A DNA stretch of 64,000 nucleotides from Actinostola sp. cb2023 (lineage: Eukaryota > Cnidaria > Anthozoa > Actiniaria > Actinostolidae), in NCBI GenBank assembly GCA_033675265.1, contig JAUJYZ010000848.1:1-64000 (forward strand), read 5' to 3'. Position numbers and translations under genes: made by a program. Numbering within the stretch: position 1 is the first letter of the stretch; every line of letters starts with the position of its first letter. Shown here piece by piece: positions 24,630-32,888 of the stretch. The notes beneath the pieces are model-generated. The model was not told where the DNA came from and did no database searches. It saw only the letters and a list, made by a program, of their open reading frames with translations.

Positions 24630-25814
24630 CAGGCAATGGCTCTTAAGTATCTTGATGCAAATAATCTCTATGGTTGGGCTATGTCAGAGCCACTTCCCAC
24701 CGACGGTTTCAAATGGATGAGTAAAGATAAACTGCGTCATTGGCACCGATATCCGTGTATTTTAGAAGTAGATTTGGAATATCCAGAGAAGCTGCGTGAT
24801 TTGCACGATGAATATCCTTTGGCGCCAGAACATTTGACTTTGAACAAAGTTGCAAAGTTAGTTCCTACAACTAGAAATAGAAGAAAGTATGTTGTGCATC
24901 ATCAAACCTTGAAGTTGTATGAGAGTCTTGGGATGGAGATAACAAAAATACACAGAGGAATTATCTTTAACGAATCGTGCTGGCTGCAAAAGTATATAAA
25001 CTTGAACACTGAACTTAGAACAGCAGCAACTAATGATTTTGAAAAGGATTTCTTCAAGCTGATGAACAACAGCGTGTTTGGTAAAACAATGGAAAATATC
25101 CGTAACAGACAAGATATCAAACTTGTAACAACTGAGAAACAAGCTGCAAAGTTAATCTCGCAGCCGAACTATTATCGTAGAACCATCTTTTCAGAACATC
25201 TCTGTGCTATTCATATGATAAAAACAGAATTGGTCTTTAACAAGCCAGTCTATTTGGGAATGGCTATTTTAGATCTGTCGAAAGCTCTCATGTATGATTT
25301 TCACTACAATTACTTCAAACCAAAATTCAGAAACACATCAGCGTTGCTGTTTACAGATACGGACTCGCTGATGTATGAGATAGAAACAGAAGATTTCTAT
25401 AAAGATATTAAAGATGATATTGATTCTAGATTTGATACAAGTGCTTATCCAAAAGATCATCCAATTGGTAAATGGGCTAATAAGAAAGTAATTGGAATGA
25501 TGAAGGATGAAACTGCTGCGGTCGGTGAAATAACTGAGTTCGTTGGTTTGAGAAGTAAACTGTACGCATACAAAATAGATGAAAAAGAGGAAAAGAAATG
25601 TAAGGGTATTAAGAAGTCTGTTGTAAAGAAAGATCTCGAATTTGATGATTATAAGAATTGTCTGTTCTCTGGAGTTAAAGTCATGCGAAAGATGAACGTG
25701 ATTAGAAGTTACAAGCACCAGCTCTTTTCAGAAACAGTAAATAAAGTAGCTTTGTCAAGAGAAGATGACAAAAGGAATATTCTTGCAGATCAAATTCACA
25801 CCCACTCTATCTGA
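24579..25814 (+). pseudogene. polB: Family B DNA polymerase, C-terminal (palm) part, truncated
   Basis: Recognisable homology starts around 24,633 with YLDANNLYGWAM (motif A region). Motif B is in KLMNNSVFGKTMENIR and motif C in FTDTDSLMYEI, so the three palm motifs are present over roughly 390 residues. Polinton polymerases are usually over 1,000 residues, with a 3'-5' exonuclease and protein-priming insertions. All sequence before motif A is missing here, so the copy cannot replicate DNA by itself. The ~50 bases before 24,633 are flank read through in frame. The protein would copy the element DNA from a protein primer. The frame is otherwise clean and ends at TGA 22 bases before the next gene. 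Confidence 0.85.
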
Positions 25815-25835
25815 GGTTTTAACAAGCTAGAATAT

Positions 25836-26015
25836 ATGGATAAAGTTTGTTGTGAGTACTGTCAGAGATATTTTAAACCGCAAAGATTAATCTATTGCAT
25901 AGTTAGTGGATACACTTACAGAATCTGTTCAAGTTGTAAAAAGGTATTCAACAGCAGAGAAGTACAGTTTCATCGCACGAAGGCTTATTCTGCGAGAAGA
26001 TATTACAGGCGCTAG
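25836..26015 (+). CDS. Small zinc-ribbon protein of the Polinton
   Basis: A 59-codon frame starting MDKVCCEYCQRYF contains CEYC and CSSC pairs (C-x2-C ... C-x2-C), the arrangement of a four-cysteine zinc ribbon, and a basic tail ending YYRR. It starts at an ATG in AATATATGG, matching the start context of the other genes, and sits 22 bases after the polymerase stop and tail to tail with the integrase. No specific family is recognised; nucleic-acid binding is inferred from the zinc ribbon and basic tail. Confidence 0.6.
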   Translation: MDKVCCEYCQRYFKPQRLIYCIVSGYTYRICSSCKKVFNSREVQFHRTKAYSARRYYRR

Positions 26016-26993
26016 TTATATAACACTATCTGGTGGTAACTGAGTGTCTTCAGGAACGACTTGTAATTCCTCTCGAACAAAAGAACGTTTTGGAGCAGAA
26101 AGGAAATATAAGACAGGTTGATCGGAGGATACTATAGTTCGAGTTATATCATACATCTCCAACGACCATATAGGATCAGTGGCACGTCTTTTATCACCGC
26201 CTTCCAGCTCACCAGGAGCATATAAATATCTAACTTTCACACCTGCTGGCAATCTTTTCTCTTTTAAACCAACAGGCCTTTTATAATTAACCTCTTTTGT
26301 ATCAACCGATTTTAATTTTATTGATTCAGTCGGTGTTTTACCAATAACTCTCTTTACTCCGCTATTAATACTTTTTATAACAGCAGGCAATCTTTCCACC
26401 CATTCACGGGATCTTTCATCTTCTGTCAACATTTCTTGAGCATATTGATGGCTGAATAACTTTTCAGAAATAGTTCGATTAGCACGCTCAACTAATGATT
26501 GTGCTCTATGATTTCCAGCTTCTGATCTTTGTATATTTCCATGTTTTTTCATAACCGATGTCACTTCGCCCATAAATTCTGTACCAGGATCTACCATCAT
26601 TGTTTCAGGCCATTGTAATTTTCTAGAATATATTTTATTAAAAGCTTTAGATACTTCTGTGGAGTACTTAGACGTCAAAGGTTCAGCATCAACGTATCTG
26701 CTAGCTATATCAACCACTACAAGTGCATATTTATAGGTTTTTCTTTTAACAATATCATGTGGTAGAAATAAAAGATCCGCTTGATGAATTTCATTTGGTT
26801 TTGAAATATCCCAATGGGGCCTAGGAATGTGTTTCGGAGGCGGTAAATAGATCTGCCATAGTGCTTGGTTCTCCAACCAATTCTTTACAATATTTTTATC
26901 AGTATTCGACGCATCTGCTAATTTATTGATAGCGTCATAACCTTTCCAATACCCAACAGCCGAATAGTATATTTTTGAAAGTTTCTTGTTCAT
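26016..26993 (-). CDS. Retroviral-type DDE integrase of the Polinton
   Basis: The ATG chosen is the one at 26,993-26,991 (MNKKLSK), giving 325 codons, since it lies directly after TATATA. The catalytic core shows IHQADLLFLPHD (first Asp), YALVVVDIASRYVDAEPL, VDPGTEFMGEV (second Asp) and QSLVERANRTISEKLF (Glu, 33 residues after the second Asp), the RVE fold used by Polintons and retroviruses. A C-terminal part with DPIWSLEMYDI and FVREELQVV resembles the SH3/chromo-like tail domain. It would insert the element DNA, making ~6 bp target duplications. The frame is open throughout. It is divergent from the capsid gene, with only six bases between the two start codons. Confidence 0.85.
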   Translation of the reverse strand: MNKKLSKIYYSAVGYWKGYDAINKLADASNTDKNIVKNWLENQALWQIYLPPPKHIPRPHWDISKPNEIHQADLLFLPHDIVKRKTYKYALVVVDIASRYVDAEPLTSKYSTEVSKAFNKIYSRKLQWPETMMVDPGTEFMGEVTSVMKKHGNIQRSEAGNHRAQSLVERANRTISEKLFSHQYAQEMLTEDERSREWVERLPAVIKSINSGVKRVIGKTPTESIKLKSVDTKEVNYKRPVGLKEKRLPAGVKVRYLYAPGELEGGDKRRATDPIWSLEMYDITRTIVSSDQPVLYFLSAPKRSFVREELQVVPEDTQLPPDSVI

Positions 26994-27002
26994 TATATAA
27001 TG
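26991..27002. promoter_or_regulatory. Palindromic bidirectional start: CATTATATAATG
   Basis: A perfect 12-base palindrome whose two ends are the start codons of the divergent integrase and capsid genes, separated only by TATATA. Whatever initiates transcription must do so at or inside this box unless promoters lie within the opposing gene. The same TATATA-ATG arrangement recurs on single genes throughout the element. Confidence 0.65.
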
Positions 27003-28337
27003 ACGCAATCTATTTCAGAAATATTAGACGTAAATCGAGAATACAAACAGCCTTATGGTTTGAAAGCTGAAAAAACGGTTCATCGCGTGACTTTTAACCC
27101 AAGCACAGCCAATCCAGGGGAGACGTTGTACATCCATATTCCAAAGTTGGCTGATAATATTGTATACATCCCAGGATCAATCGCATTGACTTTCAAACTA
27201 AATCTTGCTAGCAGTGGACATGCAAATAACACAGTCGTCAATAATTTGTCTAGAGCTCTAAAATCTCATATGAGGGTGTTGTATGGTGGGGAGACTCTTC
27301 AAGACACACATCGTATCGATCTGTTTGAAACCTATAATGATCTCTATTTATCTAAAAGAGAATGGGAGAATAGGTTGAGGGAGGGTATTTCAACGGTTAA
27401 TATGCGAAAGCTTAGAACAGCTGCCGGGGATAAAGTGTCTACAGATGCAAACGAGGTAGCTCTGGCCGCTATTTATGGAGATAGATATCGAATGCCCATC
27501 AATCACCCGATTTTAGACGCTCATGGCAGTTTCTATGCAAAAGCACTCTCTCAGAATCTGACGTTTGAGATTACACTTCCACAAAGCAAAGAAGTTACAA
27601 TAACCTCGGATGCAACTAAAGCATACACTTACAGTCTTTCGAACATCGAGCTTGAATATGAGTGTATTGCTAGCGATTATCTTGCACGCGAAGCCCTATC
27701 GGCCTATCAAATAGGTAAAGGCTTTTATTATGAGAACATTCTTCTCCATAAGACATTCACGATTAATAAAGCCAATGACAGTGTGATTAACGAACATGTT
27801 AACATCCCTCGGCGGTCGATGAGCGGAATTTTAATGCTATTTACTGAGGTGTACACCGTAGGTGCTAGAGATAGTGAAAAGTTTGTCTCGCCTAGTATCA
27901 CGCAAGTTAATATCAACGTTGACGGAATGCCAAACAAATTATTCAGTAAAGGTATGTTACCCACTGATTTTTGGAATTCGATTAGATCACGTTTTGGTGA
28001 CAGCGATAATATAACACCAAAAGATTTCTATTCGGATAAATTCGCCCTATGGATTGATTTGAGAATCTTCCCCGACAACAACATCCATGGCAATGGGTTG
28101 GTTTTGAATAGCACAAAAGATGGGGTTAAACTAGAAATGAAGAGGAAAACTGGTGGATCAGGCACTATTAGATGTTATATGTTATATGTTTGTCATTGCC
28201 GATGCTTTGATGGAAATTCAAGGCAGCAGCTTGAAATCGATTCTGTATTAATATATGGAAGAATTGAAAGATCAAGTGCCTTTCCACAGCCTTATAATAG
28301 GACCAACCAATTGCGGCAAAACACAATATTTGATTGA
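27000..28337 (+). pseudogene. Major-capsid-like protein of the Polinton, 3' frameshift
   Basis: The frame starts at the TATATA-ATG box and gives 445 residues. Beta-rich text such as NPGETLYIHIPKLADNIVY and INVDGMPNKLFSKGMLP, together with its position between integrase and packaging ATPase, marks it as the double-jelly-roll major capsid candidate. The fold itself cannot be proved by eye. Near 28,173-28,187 a 7-base unit (TTATATG) occurs twice in tandem. After it the coding sense passes to another frame that stops at about 28,252, three bases before the ATPase start. The last ~50 codons of the present frame, which overlap the ATPase gene, are therefore probably junk. The capsid would form the shell of a virion. 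Confidence 0.7.
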
Positions 28338-28872
28338 TGTTTTAAGAGGGCCTTACAGACATGTGTTTGAATATATAATTTTGATTTGCCCAACTTATTC
28401 TAAAAATAAGACTTATCAGGGGTTTGGGAAGAATGATCCTAGGTTTATAGTTGTCTCGCCCGATGCTAGTAGTGTTGATGAGATTGATGAGATATTATCC
28501 TGTTGTAAAGAGGTGTTCTCTGGGCATAACACGCTGATTGTCTTAGACGATTGTGCGGTTTCTAAAGATTTGAAGCAAAGATCGAACACGTTTATTAATT
28601 TAGCCTTCTCTGGCAGACACGAAAAAATAAGTGTCTGGGTGCTGACTCAACAACTCACCTCTATAGCTAAACCTTATCGTGAAAATATTGCTTGTGTCAT
28701 TAGCTTCTTCAGTCCAAGTAAGATATCAAACCAAATTTTATTTGATGAATTTGGTGGAGATTTAGAGGCGGAGCATAAAAAAGAATACATGAAAATACTA
28801 AAAAGTAATAAATATGCCCATGTTTGTTTTTGTTTGAGATATCCTTATTATCAATACGTTATATATAGATGA
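28255..28872 (+). CDS. Packaging ATPase (A32/FtsK-HerA type)
   Basis: 205 codons from an ATG in AATATATGG. The Walker A motif is GPTNCGKTQ (residues ~16-24) and the Walker B motif is LIVLDDC (residue ~97), followed by FINLAFSGRHEKISVWVLTQQ, the sensor-like strand of A32-type packaging ATPases. It would pump element DNA into preformed capsids. Length fits the usual 200-250. It overlaps the start of the next gene by four bases (ATGA), a tightly packed arrangement. No defect is seen. Confidence 0.88.
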   Translation: MEELKDQVPFHSLIIGPTNCGKTQYLIDVLRGPYRHVFEYIILICPTYSKNKTYQGFGKNDPRFIVVSPDASSVDEIDEILSCCKEVFSGHNTLIVLDDCAVSKDLKQRSNTFINLAFSGRHEKISVWVLTQQLTSIAKPYRENIACVISFFSPSKISNQILFDEFGGDLEAEHKKEYMKILKSNKYAHVCFCLRYPYYQYVIYR

Positions 28873-29402
28873 CCTCCATTCTTGATGAATATGCTCTAGA
28901 AACTATACCAGAGGAAGTTGCGGTGAAGAAAAAGAAGAAGACTGTAAAAAACGATACGGCAGATGTAGAAGAAAAACGCGAACAACTTTGTATCTTGTCA
29001 GTACTTGGTACTATTGATCAATATACAGGGGTGAAGATGTCTTTAGGTGATGTGAAGAAATTACCTGCGAAAGATGTAGAGAAGTATTTTAATAGATATC
29101 AGACGGTTTTAGGGAATAAAATAACTAATGGGTTAGTGGATTCGGCGTTAGAACTTGCTGTGGGTCTTGCTTCTTATGTGGTGCCGATTGATAATAATAA
29201 AGAATTGTGCGAAGATCTGCAAAATAATGAGATGTTGAAACAGGAATTGAATAATATTGCAGGATACTTTCTGTTAAAAGGTGGCAGAATGGTGGCTCTA
29301 TCAAGCTGTTTAGTTCAAGTGGCCAAACATGTTAATTTTGCTCCAGCTATTGAGGACAAAGATAATAAAGATATATATAATGTCCCAGCTGTGCAGCTAT
29401 GA
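28869..29402 (+). CDS. Conserved Polinton-associated protein, unknown function
   Basis: 177 codons; the start overlaps the ATPase stop and is preceded by TTATATATAG. It has a short Lys-rich stretch (residues ~20-26) and then a mostly helical body with KYFNRYQTVLGNKITNGLVDSALEL and GRMVALSSCLVQVAKHV. I recall similar proteins next to packaging ATPases of cnidarian Polintons but know no function. No zinc motif, membrane segment or catalytic signature is visible. A structural or scaffolding role would fit the position; that is inference only. Confidence 0.6.
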   Translation: MTSILDEYALETIPEEVAVKKKKKTVKNDTADVEEKREQLCILSVLGTIDQYTGVKMSLGDVKKLPAKDVEKYFNRYQTVLGNKITNGLVDSALELAVGLASYVVPIDNNKELCEDLQNNEMLKQELNNIAGYFLLKGGRMVALSSCLVQVAKHVNFAPAIEDKDNKDIYNVPAVQL

Positions 29403-30180
29403 GAATTTAGAGTTGAATGCTTCAATTTCAACATTTATTGATGGGCAGAACATCTGGCTCAAGGGTATAGATGTTGCAAGAGCGCTAGGATATGTTGACA
29501 CAAATAAGGCCATACGGATGCATGTGGATGAAGAAGATAAAAAAACCTACCCCGCCGAAATGGCGGGTCAGGTCCGTCATCTCATCTTTATAAATGAAAG
29601 CGGATTGTACAGCCTCATCTTTTCATCTAGGTTAGAATTGGCCAAAGCATTTAAAAGATGGGTTACAAAAGAAGTGCTTCCCGCTATAAGAAAACACGGC
29701 TCTTACAGCAGCAGTAATAACATTCTCATGTTTAAAATTCAAAATGAATATGATTTGCACACGAAAGTAGTTAGTTATATCCGGCGCTTTCACCCGTATC
29801 TGCTGGTCGTTGCCGGATTGGGTGAAAATCAAGACACAAACTCTAAAAGAATTACCTCCTACAGAAAAGGCTACACACGCGGTCAGCCCGATTTAATCAT
29901 TAATAATTATCATAAAAAATACAACGGCCTTTGCATGGAGCTTAAAACACCAACAGGTAAAGGAGTTCTATCGACAGATCAGAAGCGGCTGCTGGAGAAA
30001 TACGAAGATAATGGGTTCAAATGTATCGTCTCTAATGACTATGACCTTATTATACAAGAGCTAAACGCTTATTGCGCAGATATTAGAGTGTTGTGCAACT
30101 ACTGTTGTGGGAAATTTAAATCAAGAAACACATTAAGAAACCACGAGAGATATTTTCATAGAATTATATCTTCGTTCTAA
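29380..30180 (+). CDS. Bro-N / VRR-NUC nuclease / zinc-finger fusion protein
   Basis: Start taken at the ATG in ATATATATAATGTCC, inside the end of the previous gene (23-base overlap), giving 266 codons. Residues ~5-115 form a Bro-N domain (WLKGIDVARALGYVDTNKAI, RWVTKEVLPAIRKHGSY), a DNA-binding domain of large DNA viruses and phages. Residues ~130-230 look like a VRR-NUC PD-(D/E)xK nuclease: RGQPDLII gives the Asp and CMELKTPTGKG the E-x-K, followed by a Gln helix. The C-terminus has a C2H2 finger (CNYCCGKF...RNHERYFH). The fusion suggests a targeted DNA-cutting enzyme such as a resolvase or host-DNA nuclease. The frame is intact. Confidence 0.75.
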   Translation: MSQLCSYENLELNASISTFIDGQNIWLKGIDVARALGYVDTNKAIRMHVDEEDKKTYPAEMAGQVRHLIFINESGLYSLIFSSRLELAKAFKRWVTKEVLPAIRKHGSYSSSNNILMFKIQNEYDLHTKVVSYIRRFHPYLLVVAGLGENQDTNSKRITSYRKGYTRGQPDLIINNYHKKYNGLCMELKTPTGKGVLSTDQKRLLEKYEDNGFKCIVSNDYDLIIQELNAYCADIRVLCNYCCGKFKSRNTLRNHERYFHRIISSF

Positions 30181-30833
30181 TAATTGTGCGTGAAGTCTCG
30201 AGCTGCAGAACATCTTTTGAACAGCTTATAACAAGTTCTTTGCAGGGAAAGTTCAGATTCCTTTTAATTAGATCTAAACTAATAAGGAATTCTTGTGTTC
30301 CTTCGCTGTATAATTGTATGGCCTTTGGATCTTTGAAAGTCTCACTGCAAACGACTTGGTGCATTTTGTTTGTCTCTAACACGAGCTGTTTAGGCGTGGC
30401 GCCCTTGGTTGGAGAAGCTTTTCTTGAAGGCCTTTTGCGTCATTACCCAGGATAAAGGAAAGGATAATTCTTCCCATTGCTGAAGGTCAATAAGCTGGTA
30501 AAGCATACGCACTCGTATTGCTCTAGTTTCAGGAAAAGTGAACAAAGATTCCAACATCATATTTTTTTGGTTTAAATTAATGTGCAATGTGGGTGCTGCT
30601 TCTTTATCCAGGCAGTGAAATGCTTCTTTGAGATCTTCCAATCTAACTTTTATAGCAAGGTTAAGAGGGGCATCTTGTTTTATTTTTACTTCGGCTTTAA
30701 GAAAGTTAATGGACTCGGCGTCGGTGGCGTAAATTTTAAGGACATCTTCAAAACTCATGACGATTTGATGGCTTCTAAAAGTTCTCAGAAAAGATACTAC
30801 AGATTTTAAATAGGTGGGGTTGATGACGATCAT
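30164..30833 (-). pseudogene. Possible sliding-clamp-like (PCNA-like) protein, frameshifted
   Basis: Two frames on the minus strand, 30,833-30,390 and 30,382-30,164, appear to be one gene broken by a one-base shift near a GGG run at about 30,400. The upstream ATG lies in CTATATGATC, matching the element's start motif. The order of strands and helices (IKVRLEDLKEAFHCL, LHINLNQKNMMLESLF, MTQKAFKKSF, then KELVISCSKDVLQLET) parallels PCNA: a regular beta-alpha repeat and a linker near the middle. Sequence identity is low. A clamp would increase polymerase processivity. The alternative is an unrelated beta-rich structural protein. The last 17 bases overlap the preceding gene tail to tail. Confidence 0.4.
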
Positions 30834-30861
30834 ATAGTGAGGGGTAGCATCTGCTTAATAT

Positions 30862-31785
30862 ATGGAGACTGTGCTGGCTTATCTTAGAACTCTTAAACGT
30901 GTGGCAAAAAAATACGATGTAGATTGTAGCGAAATAATATCTCAGTTTCATTTGGAGATATTGGGAGGCGATTCGTCTGAGAACTGTTTCTTTATGACGT
31001 GGGAGCATGGCAATTACAGAGATAGAACCAATGCAATAATTAATAAACTGACTGCAGAACATTTAGAAGTAGTTCAACTAAGAAAGATGTTAAACACTCT
31101 TCCATATTTTTACGATAAGACGCAATATGAAATATGTCTTTGTGGTAGTAGAATGGTCGTGGATCGCGAAGAGCTGCAAATGAGATGTGAATGTGGAAGA
31201 GAAGTTTCCATGCCGTCTATTATTTCAAACGATGCTCAGTTTTATGGACAAGAAGGGCAATCGGCCAAACCGGGTGTTTTTAACCCTTCAAAACATTACC
31301 GTACTTGGATAGATCTTATTCTTGGCGTGGGCTCTGTAATTACAGACGATGTAGTAAATAAATGTAGAGAACAGGGCTGCGCTACAATTCAAGATGTAAG
31401 AACAACTCTTCGAGCGATTGGCAGGCCAGATTTAAATAAACACGCAGCGGCAGTCTGGAGCAGAGTCACTGGCAGGCCAATTCCAAAAGTATCGCCCAAC
31501 GTACTTGTTAAAGGAGAGCATTTGTTTATACAAGTGCTGGAGTCTAGAAATCATATTAAGGATTTGCGCGGTCGTAATAGAAAATATTACCCTTATTACA
31601 TTTTCAAGATATTAGACCTCCTAATACCAATGGATTCTGATCGTAGTATTTTACGCATGATTCACTTACAAGGCTCAGACACAGTCGAAAAAAATGACGA
31701 TGAGTGGCGATTGATATGTGAGAAGACTGGGTTGGAATGGAGATCGACTACAGCTACTTTACGAAAGCTGCGTCGTAAATCATAG
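30862..31785 (+). CDS. VLTF3-like late transcription factor candidate
   Basis: 307 codons from an ATG in CTTAATATATGG. A zinc-ribbon-like block (CLCGSRMVV...MRCECGREV, residues ~93-113) precedes HYRTWIDLILG, LNKHAAAVWSRVTGRPIPKVS and NRKYYPYYIFKILDLLIP. This order (zinc ribbon; a YR/H-x-x-WI helix; a helix ending in a K-P-P/P-I-P-x-S turn; a YxxYxxKxxxLL helix) is that of the poxvirus and NCLDV VLTF3 family, which switches on late, structural genes. The match is by pattern, with no alignment run. The frame is fully open. It faces away from the clamp-like gene, with 28 bases between starts. Together with the TATATA-ATG starts it suggests a virus-type transcription programme. Confidence 0.6.
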   Translation: METVLAYLRTLKRVAKKYDVDCSEIISQFHLEILGGDSSENCFFMTWEHGNYRDRTNAIINKLTAEHLEVVQLRKMLNTLPYFYDKTQYEICLCGSRMVVDREELQMRCECGREVSMPSIISNDAQFYGQEGQSAKPGVFNPSKHYRTWIDLILGVGSVITDDVVNKCREQGCATIQDVRTTLRAIGRPDLNKHAAAVWSRVTGRPIPKVSPNVLVKGEHLFIQVLESRNHIKDLRGRNRKYYPYYIFKILDLLIPMDSDRSILRMIHLQGSDTVEKNDDEWRLICEKTGLEWRSTTATLRKLRRKS

Positions 31786-31787
31786 AC

Positions 31788-31862
31788 ATGCTGCTAGATT
31801 ATTATGTATATGCTATCCCATTTCGTTCAACATAGAAATATAATGCTGCTAGATTATTATTT
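31788..31862. repeat. Inverted copies of the 32.3 kb direct repeat
   Basis: GCTGCTAGATTATTAT occurs twice here, and CCCATTTCGTTCAACA once. These are the reverse complement of the repeat unit at 32,331-32,450, so the zinc-finger gene between is flanked by inverted repeats. Confidence 0.75.
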
Positions 31863-32246
31863 GCTATTACAGTTGCACCGTTCTATAAGATCGCCGCAAT
31901 TATAACATGGGCCTCGCTGTTCTATACAGACATGAGTTTGTAATGTTGGTATAGAACAGAAAGTCTCATTACATTCTTTACAGGTAGTATCTCTATATTT
32001 GCATACATGAGTTCCTAATCTTTGCATAGAACAGAAAGTCTTATTACAATTCATACAAATAGGTTCTTTCTTCTTCTTTTCACATACTTTATTTCGTACA
32101 TGATACGTTAGCATTTGCATAGTGCTGAAGATCTTATTACAATTCGTACAAACAGGCTCTTTCTTCTTTTCACACACTTTATTTCGTACATGAGTTCCCA
32201 ACCGTTGTTTGCTGCAGAAAGTTCTATTACACTCCTTACACTCCAT
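31857..32246 (-). CDS. Repeated zinc-finger protein of the Polinton
   Basis: 129 codons with four similar modules of the form C-x2-C-(N)-x-T/I-F-C-S-x-Q-R/M-L-x-T/Y-H-V (for example CKECNRTFCSKQRLGTHV), spaced about 30 residues apart, and a final CYNCGDLIERCNC knuckle. The modules are internally repeated and separated by KVCEKKKEP linkers. DNA or RNA binding is inferred. The ATG lies in AGTATATGGAG, again the element's start motif. Inverted repeats flank the gene on both sides, which could let it flip or recombine. The frame is intact. Confidence 0.65.
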   Translation of the reverse strand: MECKECNRTFCSKQRLGTHVRNKVCEKKKEPVCTNCNKIFSTMQMLTYHVRNKVCEKKKKEPICMNCNKTFCSMQRLGTHVCKYRDTTCKECNETFCSIPTLQTHVCIEQRGPCYNCGDLIERCNCNSK

Positions 32247-32330
32247 ATACTACAGGATAGCAAACGCCTAATAAGAAATCTAGCATTATATTTCTATAAG
32301 AAATGCCACAGGTATAGCAAATATATAATA

Positions 32331-32530
32331 ATCTAGCAGCATTACATTTCTTTGTTGAACGAAATGGGGTAGCATATAATAATAATCTAGCAGCATTACA
32401 TTTCTTTGTTGAACGAAATGGGGTAGCATATAATAATAATCTAGCAGCATTACATATCTCTGTTGAGCAGCTGTTAAGCATCTGTTGAGCAGCTGTTGGA
32501 ACTCTGTTGAGCAGCTGTTGAGCAGATTCT
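32331..32530. repeat. 54-bp direct repeats and TGTTGAGCAGC repeats
   Basis: AATCTAGCAGCATTACATTTC...GGGGTAGCATATAATAAT is repeated about 2.3 times at 32,331-32,450, with degenerate copies to its left. It is followed at 32,460-32,526 by several copies of TGTTGAGCAGCTG/TGTTAAGCATC. The 121-codon minus-strand frame here is a translation of the repeats. Confidence 0.8.
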
Positions 32531-32544
32531 AATAATATATATAT

Positions 32545-32874
32545 ATGTCTGATCCAAACGATCAAATTACCAAAGAACCAGAAACTCCAATTGTTAAACA
32601 AAAGGATCCTAAGAAGGTAGCAGCTGGAAAAAAACTAGCTGAATATCATAAAAATGCTAAGAAGGCTCTAGAAAAGAATGCAGAAGATGGTCTAACAGCC
32701 AGCAGCTGGATGTCATTAACAACAGCGTTGACCCTCGTTGGAATAGGCTTGACAACCGCAGATTTATATTTTCGATGGAAGAAGGTAGATCCGCCACCTG
32801 CTGTAAAAATAGAAACCACCCCACCTGCTGCAATACCCCCTCCTGTAAAATCTAGAACATCAGGCATGGAATAA
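32545..32874 (+). CDS. Small single-pass membrane protein
   Basis: 109 codons from the ATG in AATATATATATATGTC. A Lys-rich N-terminal half (PKKVAAGKKLAEYHKNAKKA) is followed by a hydrophobic segment SLTTALTLVGIGLTTADLYF (residues ~56-75) and a Pro-rich tail. It is the first of a run of small virion-type proteins on the plus strand. Function unknown; a minor capsid or membrane role is inferred from position. Confidence 0.55.
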   Translation: MSDPNDQITKEPETPIVKQKDPKKVAAGKKLAEYHKNAKKALEKNAEDGLTASSWMSLTTALTLVGIGLTTADLYFRWKKVDPPPAVKIETTPPAAIPPPVKSRTSGME

Positions 32875-32888
32875 AATATATATATAGA

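Noticed and set aside
25338..25718. 126-codon minus-strand frame within the polymerase
   Set aside because: Hydrophobic shadow of the AT-rich polymerase gene on the opposite strand.
32236..32601. 121-codon minus-strand gene
   Set aside because: It is a translation of the 54-bp direct repeats and lacks the element's start motif.
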